A DNA stretch of 64,000 nucleotides, taken from positions 6,076,001 through 6,140,000 of the forward strand of contig NZ_CP013480.3 in the NCBI RefSeq assembly GCF_001465545.3, read 5' to 3'. The stretch is from Pandoraea norimbergensis. GTDB taxonomy: Bacteria; Pseudomonadota; Gammaproteobacteria; Burkholderiales; Burkholderiaceae. The number at the start of each line of letters is the position of its first letter. Position 1 is the stretch's first letter. Of the stretch, positions 47,461-55,496 are shown one piece after another. Below the pieces are notes generated by a model. That model did not search any database and was not told where the DNA came from. It was given only the letters and a program-made list of their open reading frames with translations. The translations under genes were made by a program, and so were the position numbers.

Positions 47461-49965
47461 GTGAAGCAGTCGTCGAGCGGCGGGGACCGCCAATTTGTCA
47501 TGACCACGCGCCGGGGAAACGGCGCCAACCCTTCGATTCGTGCCAGCCGCATCGCCGGCAACCGTATCGAAGACTCGCGTAGCGAACGCGCTCGTGAGAA
47601 CCACCGGCGTCTGCGTCCGCTGGTGCGTGCGGTGTTTGCCGCTGTCTGGCTGCCTGCCGGGCTCACCGCCGGAATGACTGCCGCGTATGCGCAGCAGGCA
47701 CCGGCGCAGGCTCAGGCTCAGGTCGAAACGACGGCTGCGACAGGCACGGCGGCCCAATCCGTCCCGGCCGTCCAGCTCGCGCAGGCATCACCCAAGGCAC
47801 CGTTGCAGCTCGCCGAGGCCAACCTCAGAGAGGTGAACGTCACGGCCACGCGCACGCGCACCGAATCGGACCGCACACCGGCCTCGATCTCGGTCATCAC
47901 CGATCAGGATCTCGAAGAGCAGCAGGCGCAAGACATCAAGGAAGCGTTGCGCTACGAGCCCGGCGTCACCGTGCGCCGCGCGCCCTATCGCCCCGGTTCC
48001 GCGGCATTGGGCGGCGGGCGTGACGGCAATTCCAGCATCAACATCCGAGGTCTCGAAGGCAACCGCGTCGCCCTTTTCGAAGACGGCATCCGCATGCCGT
48101 CCGGCTACTCGTTCGGCCCGCTCGAAGCGGGTCGCGGCGACTACATGAGCATGGACATCCTGCGCCGCATCGAAATTCTGCGCGGCCCGGCGTCGTCCCT
48201 CTACGGCAGCGACGGTCTGACCGGCGTGGTCAACTTCCTGACCAAAGACCCGCAGGACCTGCTCGACACTTTCGGCAAGTCGACTTACTTCTCGCTGCGC
48301 CCGTACTACAACTCGATGGACCGCAGCTTCGGCACCACCGCTCAAGCCGCCTGGGGCGGCGAGCAGTGGCAGGGCATGGTGATCATCGACGGCAACAAGG
48401 GGCACGAGCTCGACAGCAAGGGCACCAACAACTCCGCCAGCACGGCACGCACGACCGCCAATCCGCAGGACAGCAATGGCGACTCGGTGCTGGGCAAGCT
48501 CGTGTTCAAGGCCACGCCGAGCTCCACCTTCAAGCTCACGGCGGAGAACGTGCGCCGCCGTGTGGACACGCAGGTGTTGTCGGCGGTGAACCCGCCCACG
48601 ACGCTGGGTCTAGCCACCAGCGATCGTCTCGAACGTAATCGTGTCAGCCTCGACTACGACTTCAACGACGCATCGCAAGCGTATGTGCAGAACGCTCACG
48701 CGTTGCTGTACTTCCAGGATGCGAAGAACAACCAGTACGCGTATGAAAATCGCACGGCGGGTGCCCGCACGCGCGACAACACGTACAAGGAGCGCACCAT
48801 CGGCGGTTCACTGCAAGCCGAGAGCAACTTCGCGACCGGCCCGCTCGCGCACAAACTGGTGTACGGCACCGATGCCAGCAGCGCGTTCATCACGAGCTAT
48901 CGCAACGGCACCGTGCCGGGTGCTGGTGAATCGTTCCCGAACAAGGCGTTCCCGGATACCGACTACACCCTCTTCGGCGCGTTCTTGCAGGACGAAATCC
49001 GTTACGGCGCACTGACCGTCACGCCGGGCATCCGCTACGACGCGTACTGGCTCTCGCCGAAACAGAACGACCCGTTGTACGTCTCGCAATCGGCTAACGG
49101 TAAGCCGGTTGCGCCGACCTCGTCGAACGACTCGGCGTTCTCGCCGCGTCTGGCAATCATGTATGAAATCGCCCCGTCGCTGATTCCGTATGTGCAGTAC
49201 GCACGCGGCTTCCGCACGCCGACCCCCGATCAGGTCAACAACGGTTTCTCGAACCCGCTGTACGGCTACATGTCGATCGCCAACCCGAACCTGAAACCGG
49301 AAACGAGCGACACGGTCGAGCTGGGTCTGCGCGGGCGTCTGGCCACCACGTTGGGGCCAGTCACGTATAGCACCGCCGTGTTTGCCGGCAACTATCGCAA
49401 CTTCATCTCGCAGCAGAACATCAGCGGCTCGGGCCGCCCGAACGATCCGCTCATCTATCAGTACGTGAACTTCAGCCGCGCCCGCATTCAGGGCTGGGAA
49501 GGCCGTGCCACGTGGGCGCTCAAGGGCGGTGTAACGCTGCGTACGGCGATGGCCTACACGCACGGCACCACCGAGGACGAAGGCTCGAGCAGCCAGCCGC
49601 TCAACACCATCAACCCGTTCTCGATGGTGCTCGGCGTGCGCTATGAACCGAACAGCACGTGGTTCGCGCAAGCCGACCTGCTCTTCCAGGCCGCCAAGTC
49701 GCAAAGCCAGATCGCCAAGACCTGCACGTCGGGTATGCAGCAAAACCAGACCTGCTGGGCGCCGGGGTCGTCGATCGTGCTCGACCTGTCGGGTGGATAT
49801 CACATCAACAAGCACGCCACGGTTTATGCGGGCGTCTACAACGTGTTCGACCGCAAGTACTGGAACTGGTCGGACGTGCGCAACATCGCCGAAACGTCGA
49901 ACGTGAAGGACGCGTATTCGGCACCGGGCCGCAGCGTGGCTGTGAGCCTGAAATTGCAGTACTGA
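47461..49965 (+). CDS. TonB-dependent heme/hemoglobin receptor
   Basis: An outer-membrane beta-barrel receptor that imports heme with energy from TonB-ExbBD. The 834-residue product from the GTG at 47,461 (GGGAG six nt upstream) has a long basic n-region, a signal helix ending at about AAYAQQ, a TonB-box/plug region (REVNVTATRTRTESDRTPASISVIT) and barrel with FRTPTPDQVNNGF and the NPNLKPETSDTVELGLRG box of heme receptors, and a C-terminal aromatic residue (LKLQY). An ATG at 47,500 is an alternative start. It is first in a Fur-regulated operon with hmuSTUV downstream. Confidence 0.9.
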   Translation: MKQSSSGGDRQFVMTTRRGNGANPSIRASRIAGNRIEDSRSERARENHRRLRPLVRAVFAAVWLPAGLTAGMTAAYAQQAPAQAQAQVETTAATGTAAQSVPAVQLAQASPKAPLQLAEANLREVNVTATRTRTESDRTPASISVITDQDLEEQQAQDIKEALRYEPGVTVRRAPYRPGSAALGGGRDGNSSINIRGLEGNRVALFEDGIRMPSGYSFGPLEAGRGDYMSMDILRRIEILRGPASSLYGSDGLTGVVNFLTKDPQDLLDTFGKSTYFSLRPYYNSMDRSFGTTAQAAWGGEQWQGMVIIDGNKGHELDSKGTNNSASTARTTANPQDSNGDSVLGKLVFKATPSSTFKLTAENVRRRVDTQVLSAVNPPTTLGLATSDRLERNRVSLDYDFNDASQAYVQNAHALLYFQDAKNNQYAYENRTAGARTRDNTYKERTIGGSLQAESNFATGPLAHKLVYGTDASSAFITSYRNGTVPGAGESFPNKAFPDTDYTLFGAFLQDEIRYGALTVTPGIRYDAYWLSPKQNDPLYVSQSANGKPVAPTSSNDSAFSPRLAIMYEIAPSLIPYVQYARGFRTPTPDQVNNGFSNPLYGYMSIANPNLKPETSDTVELGLRGRLATTLGPVTYSTAVFAGNYRNFISQQNISGSGRPNDPLIYQYVNFSRARIQGWEGRATWALKGGVTLRTAMAYTHGTTEDEGSSSQPLNTINPFSMVLGVRYEPNSTWFAQADLLFQAAKSQSQIAKTCTSGMQQNQTCWAPGSSIVLDLSGGYHINKHATVYAGVYNVFDRKYWNWSDVRNIAETSNVKDAYSAPGRSVAVSLKLQY

Positions 49966-50107
49966 CCGATCGAATCGTCAGTTTGACGAGATTTTTCGCG
50001 AGATCCGATTAGTCAGATAAGTCAGACCCAGTCAGACGATGTGCCCGCCGCCGTGCGGGCACGTGCCAGCCACCTGCCAGCAAGCTACCGCAACAAAGGA
50101 ATTTGCC

Positions 50108-51214
50108 ATGATGAACGCTCAAAACGCCTCCGCGACCGCCTCCGCCACCAAGCCGGTCTTTCCCGCCCTCGCCGACGTCACCCGTCTGCGCAGCGAATTC
50201 CAACGCCTGAAATCCGAGCAGAACCTGCGCGATCGCGACGCTGCGGCGGCGCTCGGCGTGTCGGAAGGCGAGACGGTCGCCGCGTTTGTCGGCGAACACG
50301 TCGTGCGCCTGCGCCCGGACTTCATCGAAATTGTCGAAGCCCTGCCCACGCTGGGCCGAGTGATGGCGCTCACGCGCAACAACGCTGCCGTGCACGAGAA
50401 AGACGGCCCGTACGAGAAGCTCTCGCACAACGGCACCATCGGTCTCGGCCTCGGCAAGGAACTCGATCTGCGCATCTTCTATCACCAGTGGGCCTTCGGC
50501 TACGCCGTGGAAACGCCGACTGACAACGGTCCGCGCCGCTCGCTGCAATTCTTCGACAAGACCGGCACGGCCGTGCACAAGATGTTCCTGCGCGATCACA
50601 GCGACGTGGCCGCATTCGAAGCCCTCGTCGCCAAATTCCGCGCTGACGATCAGACGCCCGGCGAACACGTGGTTGCCGCCGACGCCCCGAAAGCCGAGAC
50701 GCCCGACGCCGACATCGACGTCGCCGCGTTCCAGCGCGATTGGCTCGCCATGACCGATACGCACCAGTTCTTCGACATGCTCCGCCGTCACGGCGTGTCG
50801 CGCGCACAGGCCCTGCGTCTGGCACCCGCCGATCACGCACAAAGCATTCCCGCGTCGTCGGTGCGCGCGCTGCTCGAAGATGCCGCCGGCACCGATCTGC
50901 CGATCATGGTCTTCGTCGGCAACGCCGGCATGATCCAGATTCACACCGGCCCGGTGAAGAACATCCGCGTGATGGGCCCGTGGGTCAACGTACTCGACCC
51001 GGGCTTCAACCTGCACCTGCGCGAAGACCTCGTCGACACCGCATGGATCGTGCGCAAGCCGACCTCCGACGGCATCGTGTCGTCGCTGGAACTGCTCGAC
51101 GCGTCGGGCATGGTGATCGCCATGTTCTTCGGCGAACGCAAACCGGGTCAGGCCGAACGCGAAGACTGGCGCGAGACGCTGGGTCGTGTGGCCGCCGCTG
51201 GAGCCACCGCGTGA
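50108..51214 (+). CDS. hmuS: Hemin-degrading factor HmuS/ChuX-like
   Basis: A 368-residue cytoplasmic protein of the HemS/HmuS/ChuS family that binds heme delivered by HmuTUV and breaks or traffics it. The conserved segments LTRNNAAVHEKDGPYEKLSHNGTIGLGLGKELDLRIFYHQWAFGYAVE and IMVFVGNAGMIQIHTGPVKNI are present, in two tandem repeats. I chose the ATG at 50,108 with AAAGGAA seven nt upstream. It follows the receptor by 142 bp and runs into hmuT with a 4-nt overlap if the GTG start of hmuT is used. Confidence 0.9.
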   Translation: MMNAQNASATASATKPVFPALADVTRLRSEFQRLKSEQNLRDRDAAAALGVSEGETVAAFVGEHVVRLRPDFIEIVEALPTLGRVMALTRNNAAVHEKDGPYEKLSHNGTIGLGLGKELDLRIFYHQWAFGYAVETPTDNGPRRSLQFFDKTGTAVHKMFLRDHSDVAAFEALVAKFRADDQTPGEHVVAADAPKAETPDADIDVAAFQRDWLAMTDTHQFFDMLRRHGVSRAQALRLAPADHAQSIPASSVRALLEDAAGTDLPIMVFVGNAGMIQIHTGPVKNIRVMGPWVNVLDPGFNLHLREDLVDTAWIVRKPTSDGIVSSLELLDASGMVIAMFFGERKPGQAEREDWRETLGRVAAAGATA

Positions 51215-51243
51215 AAACGACATTCGACGCACGTGAGGCCGTC

Positions 51244-52203
51244 ATGGACACGTCATCGGGCACGTCATCGATTACTGCGGCACGCGTGCCGGCCAAGCCT
51301 GCCCGGCGTGCCCTGCTCGCGGGCGGTGCCGCCCTTGCAGCGGGCGCATGGCTCTCGCCCTTCTCCATGATCGCTTCGGCGCGGGCGGCAACGGCCGCCG
51401 TGCCCGCCAACGCCGCTGGCCCGAAGCGGGTCATCGTCGCAGGCGGCGCGCTGACGGAGATCGTCTACGCACTCGGCGCGCAGGACCGCGTGGTCGCCAA
51501 CGACCTGACGAGCCTGTACCCCGAAGCCGCGACCAAGCTGCCCAAGATCGGTTATCTGCGCACGCTCTCGGCTGAGGGCGTGCTGTCGTTGCATCCCGAT
51601 CTGCTGCTCGCCGGTGCGGAAGCCGGACCGCCGAATGTGCTGACGCAAATTGCGGCGGCCGGCGTACCGGTGAAACGCTTCACGCACGGCTACACCGCCG
51701 AACTGGTGCGCGACAACATTCGTGATGTCGCCACCGCGTTGCGCGTGAATGACGACGGTGCGCGCGTGGCCAATCGCTTCATGGCGGACTGGCAGAAGGC
51801 ACGCGACGAGATCGCCCAACGCTATGGCAAGCAACGTCGCCCGCGTGTGTTGTTCATCTTGGGTCACACCGGCAATCAGGTGATGGTCGCGGGGCAAGAT
51901 ACCGCCGCCGACGCGATGCTCGCCTTCGCCGGTGCCGAGAATGCGTTGAGCGGTTTCACGGGGTATCGCCCGCTGACGGCAGAAGCTGCCGTCGCGGCAC
52001 AGCCCGACGTGCTGCTGACCACCACGACCGGTCCGTCCAGTGTCGATCCTGCCGCCACGCTGCTGGCACACCCCGGGCTGGCGAATACGCCTGCCGGACG
52101 TGCCAAACGTGTCGTGAGCTTCGACGCGCTCTATTTGCTCGGTTTCGGCCCGCGCCTGCCGCAAGCGGTTGCCGAACTGGCGCAGCGCGTGCACGCGGCG
52201 TAA
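51244..52203 (+). CDS. hmuT: Heme ABC transporter periplasmic binding protein HmuT
   Basis: A 319-residue periplasmic binding protein of the class III (TroA-like) type used for heme. The N-terminus (KPARRALLAGGAALAAGAWLSP) carries a twin arginine, so export may be via Tat. The mature part has GALTEIVYALGAQDRVVANDLTSLYP and KLPKIGYLRTLSAEGVLSLHPDLLLA, typical of HmuT. I chose the ATG at 51,244 with GTGAGG upstream; a GTG at 51,211 overlapping the hmuS stop (GTGA) would add 11 residues. It lies between hmuS and hmuU. Confidence 0.88.
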   Translation: MDTSSGTSSITAARVPAKPARRALLAGGAALAAGAWLSPFSMIASARAATAAVPANAAGPKRVIVAGGALTEIVYALGAQDRVVANDLTSLYPEAATKLPKIGYLRTLSAEGVLSLHPDLLLAGAEAGPPNVLTQIAAAGVPVKRFTHGYTAELVRDNIRDVATALRVNDDGARVANRFMADWQKARDEIAQRYGKQRRPRVLFILGHTGNQVMVAGQDTAADAMLAFAGAENALSGFTGYRPLTAEAAVAAQPDVLLTTTTGPSSVDPAATLLAHPGLANTPAGRAKRVVSFDALYLLGFGPRLPQAVAELAQRVHAA

Positions 52204-52234
52204 AGCTGCTATTGGTCCGCTATTGAACAAAGAC

Positions 52235-53350
52235 ATGTCAGCCGCTCCCCCGATCAACACAACCAATACGCTCAACACCCTCACGCAACCTGCGACCGGC
52301 ATCGCTCGCCGACGTCCACCGCGTTGGCTGGTGATGACGGTACTCGTCACACTGCTTGCGCTGGCGGTGCTCACGGCGCTATGTGGCGGCGCGTATCGGA
52401 TTGCCCCCAGCGAGGCCATCATGGCGCTGTTTCGCGGCGCCAGTGGCGATTTTGCGCAGGATCAGGCGCGCAGCGTGATGTTGCAGATCCGTCTGCCGCG
52501 CATCGTGCTCGGCATCCTCGTGGGTGCCGGGTTCGGCGCAGCGGGTGCGGCGTTGCAGGCACTCTTTCGCAACCCGCTTGCCGATCCCGGTCTGATCGGT
52601 GTGGCGAGCGGTGCGGCGCTGGGTGCCGCCGGGGTCATCGTGATGGGCGGCGTGTTGTTGCCTGCCGCGCTCGCCGCGTCCCTCGGTCTCTGGATGCTGC
52701 CGCTGGCGGCGTTCGTCGGTGCGCTCGGTGTCACCGCACTTGTCTACCGGCTTGCGGCCGGACGGGGGCGTCTCGCGTTGCCATTGTTGTTGCTCGCTGG
52801 GATTGCGATCAATGCGATCTCCGGCGCCGCCATCGGCTTGCTGACGTATCTCGCTAACGACACACAACTGCGCACGCTCACGTTCTGGACGCTCGGCAGT
52901 CTGGGCGGTGCGCAATGGTCGATGCTGGCCGTGATCGTGTGGCCGGTGGCGTTGGGCATCATCGTGCTGGCGAGCCAGTGCCGCTCGCTCAATGCGCTGC
53001 TGCTCGGCGAAGCGGAAGCCTTGCACTTGGGTGTGGCCGTGCAGTCGGTGAAGCGTCGCGTGATGGTGGCGTGTGCATTGTGCGTTGGCGCGCTGGTGGC
53101 GTCGAGCGGGATGATCGGCTTCATCGGCCTGATCGCGCCGCATATCGTGCGCTTGGTGGTCGGTCCCGATCCGCGTGCGGTGTTGCCGGCGGCGGCGCTG
53201 TTCGGCGCGATTCTGACGCTGCTCGCCGATCTGGTGGCGCGCACGTGGGTCTCACCGGCCGAATTGCCGCTCGGCATTCTGACGGCGCTGCTGGGGGCGC
53301 CCTTCTTCCTCATGCTGCTGTGGCGACGCCGTGGCCAGTTCGGGCTGTAG
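52235..53350 (+). CDS. hmuU: Heme ABC transporter permease HmuU
   Basis: A 371-residue FecCD-family permease with about ten membrane helices. The conserved segments LRLPRIVLGILVGAGFGAAGAALQALFRNPLADPGLIGVASGAALGA (LPRI, RNPLADP-type motif) and GFIGLIAPHIVRLVVGPD are typical. It starts 31 bp after hmuT and is followed by hmuV after 42 bp, in the order TUV of the hmu operons. Confidence 0.93.
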   Translation: MSAAPPINTTNTLNTLTQPATGIARRRPPRWLVMTVLVTLLALAVLTALCGGAYRIAPSEAIMALFRGASGDFAQDQARSVMLQIRLPRIVLGILVGAGFGAAGAALQALFRNPLADPGLIGVASGAALGAAGVIVMGGVLLPAALAASLGLWMLPLAAFVGALGVTALVYRLAAGRGRLALPLLLLAGIAINAISGAAIGLLTYLANDTQLRTLTFWTLGSLGGAQWSMLAVIVWPVALGIIVLASQCRSLNALLLGEAEALHLGVAVQSVKRRVMVACALCVGALVASSGMIGFIGLIAPHIVRLVVGPDPRAVLPAAALFGAILTLLADLVARTWVSPAELPLGILTALLGAPFFLMLLWRRRGQFGL

Positions 53351-53392
53351 AACGGGACCGAAACGTGCAACGACACCCGACAGGAATTCAAT

Positions 53393-54283
53393 ATGCTTAG
53401 CGCCCACGATCTGACCATTGCCCACACCGATTCGCCCGTGCTCGACGGCCTGTCGCTCGATATCCGTCCCGGCGAATTGCTGGTCTTGCTTGGACGCAAT
53501 GGCGCAGGCAAGAGCACGTTGCTCAAGGCGCTCGCCGGTGAGCCAATGTCGCCGCGTGCGCGCGTGTCTGGCGCCATTACGCTCAATGGCGCGCATCTCG
53601 CGCAATACACCACGGCAGCGCTGGCTCGGTTGCGCGCTGTGTTGCCGCAAACGGCGCAGTTGTCGTTTCCGTTCAGCGCGCTGGAAATCGTGACGATGGG
53701 ACGTTTGCCGTTCGCCACACCGCGACGCGGCAACGCACGGGGTGCGAGCGATACGGAGATTGCAACAGCGGCGCTGGAGCGCGTAGGGGCGGGGTCCTTG
53801 CTGCATCGCGACGTGACGACGTTGTCCGGTGGCGAATGGGCACGCGTGCAGTTCGCGCGGGTGCTGGCGCAGTTGTGGCCATCGGATGCTTCGGATGCTT
53901 CGGATGCTTCGGGTGCTTCGGGTGCGTCGAAGGAGACGGCGGCTTCAGTACCACGCTATCTGCTGCTCGACGAGCCGACGGCGGCGCTCGACCTCGCGCA
54001 TCAGCATCATTTGCTGTCTCTCACACGTGAGCTCGCGAAGTCATGGGGATTCGGTGCGATGGCGATCGTGCACGACGTCAACCTCGCGGCGCGCCATGCC
54101 GACCGGATGGCGCTGCTGGCCGACGGCCGCATTCTTGCGACAGGCACGCCGCGCGAGATCATGCGCGCCGATCTGATCGAGCAGACGCTCGGTCTGCCGG
54201 TGCATGTGATTACGCCCAACCTCGCGCACCTTTCTCATGTCTCTGCGGGGGCGGCGGGCGTGCCGATTGCGCTACCGGCGTAG
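53393..54283 (+). CDS. hmuV: Heme ABC transporter ATP-binding protein HmuV
   Basis: A 296-residue FecE/HmuV-type ATPase: Walker A GRNGAGKST, signature LSGGEWARVQFARVLAQL, Walker B YLLLDEPTAALD, and a switch histidine in AIVHDVNLAA. It energises heme import through HmuU. Between the signature and Walker B a low-complexity Ser-Asp-Ala tract of about 15 residues (five 9-bp DNA repeats at 53,884-53,928) is inserted. It is the last gene of the heme operon. Confidence 0.92.
   Translation: MLSAHDLTIAHTDSPVLDGLSLDIRPGELLVLLGRNGAGKSTLLKALAGEPMSPRARVSGAITLNGAHLAQYTTAALARLRAVLPQTAQLSFPFSALEIVTMGRLPFATPRRGNARGASDTEIATAALERVGAGSLLHRDVTTLSGGEWARVQFARVLAQLWPSDASDASDASGASGASKETAASVPRYLLLDEPTAALDLAHQHHLLSLTRELAKSWGFGAMAIVHDVNLAARHADRMALLADGRILATGTPREIMRADLIEQTLGLPVHVITPNLAHLSHVSAGAAGVPIALPA
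53884..53928 (+). repeat. Tandem 9-bp coding repeat (GGATGCTTC) in hmuV
   Basis: Five 9-bp units: three identical GGATGCTTC, one GGGTGCTTC and one GGGTGCGTC. The product is SDA/SGA repeats, and unit changes would keep the frame. Confidence 0.85.
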
Positions 54284-54294
54284 TCAATCGCCAC

Positions 54295-55266
54295 TCAAGC
54301 TTCCGGCACGCCGTCCTTTTTGAGATTGGCCCGTGCGCACAGCACGGCGGCCAGATCCCAAAGCGCGTAACCCACGCTCTTGAACAGCACCGGGCCGCTG
54401 GCGCGGAAACGGTCGGGGGTGATGATGGCGTCCATCAACGGTGCGGCACGGCCCCAGTCGATCGCGGCGTGCAGCAAATCGCCAGCTTCGTGTTTGACTT
54501 CCCACGTGTCGACCACCAGCGTGCCGCGCACGGCGGCATCGCGGCACAACTGCGGTGGCAGTTCTCGCATGTCGGGGCGGAACGCACCGACACCCGCGAC
54601 AAAAATGTCGTCTCGCCACCGCATCGCATCACTGTCGGGCAACACCGGCTCGCTGCTCGTGGTGGCCGTGATGACGATGCTCACCGTACTCAGCACCGGC
54701 TCAATGGCATCAACAACCGTCGCCTCCACACCAAGCGTCGCGGCATGATCGGCCAACGCATGCGCACGCTCCGGGCTGCGCGAGAAAATCATGAAGTGAC
54801 GGGTGCCCATACCGGCCGCAAAGGCTTCGAGATGCGCACGCGCCTGCACACCCGCGCCGACGATCAGCACCGGGCCCTGCGGTCGCGGCGCAAACTTGCG
54901 TGCGGCAAACAGTGTGACGGCTGCCGTACGGCGCCCGGTCACCGTGGGTCCGTCGAGCAACATCAGACGCTCGCCGGTGTGCGGATCGAACACCATCACT
55001 TCGCCGATGATCGACGGCTTGCCCGCGCGACAGTTCTCGGGATGCACCGTGATGTGCTTGGTCATCGCAACATCGCGATTGGTGGCGGGCATGACCAGCA
55101 GCACACCGCCGCGACGGCCGCGTTCAGGTTCGGTCAGGGGAAAATGCAGACGCTCCGGCGCACGCGCCGTGCCCGAGCGCATCTCCATGAGCATGGCCTC
55201 GATACCATCGGCCAATTGCGGATAGGGTAGCAACTGCGCAGTTTGACGCGCATCCAGCGTGATCAT
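54295..55266 (-). CDS. Ornithine cyclodeaminase/mu-crystallin family protein
   Basis: A 323-residue NAD(P)-dependent enzyme of the OCD/mu-crystallin family. The dinucleotide motif VLIVGAGVQARAHLEAF lies at about residues 132-148; the catalytic lysine region AMTKHITVHPEN precedes it. The family includes ornithine cyclodeaminase, ketimine and delta-1-pyrroline-2-carboxylate reductases, and opine-like enzymes; the substrate cannot be fixed here. It is convergent with hmuV, 11 bp apart, and not part of the heme operon. Confidence 0.85.
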   Translation of the reverse strand: MITLDARQTAQLLPYPQLADGIEAMLMEMRSGTARAPERLHFPLTEPERGRRGGVLLVMPATNRDVAMTKHITVHPENCRAGKPSIIGEVMVFDPHTGERLMLLDGPTVTGRRTAAVTLFAARKFAPRPQGPVLIVGAGVQARAHLEAFAAGMGTRHFMIFSRSPERAHALADHAATLGVEATVVDAIEPVLSTVSIVITATTSSEPVLPDSDAMRWRDDIFVAGVGAFRPDMRELPPQLCRDAAVRGTLVVDTWEVKHEAGDLLHAAIDWGRAAPLMDAIITPDRFRASGPVLFKSVGYALWDLAAVLCARANLKKDGVPEA

Positions 55267-55496
55267 CGATGTGTCTCCGCTACAGGGCGTGTACGCACAG
55301 TCCGATGGCGTTTCGACTCGCTACCGACACATCGCGTCACGTATTGCCAACATTGCTATGTCTGATTTTTAGTGTAGCGCGCATCGCGTCGACGCGTCTG
55401 CTTCATCAAAAATTAATCAGGGCAATCCTTGTGGCGGAATAAGCACATCCCGAGCAGATTCCAGGCGCATGTAATCCATGAGCAGCGCACATGCGC

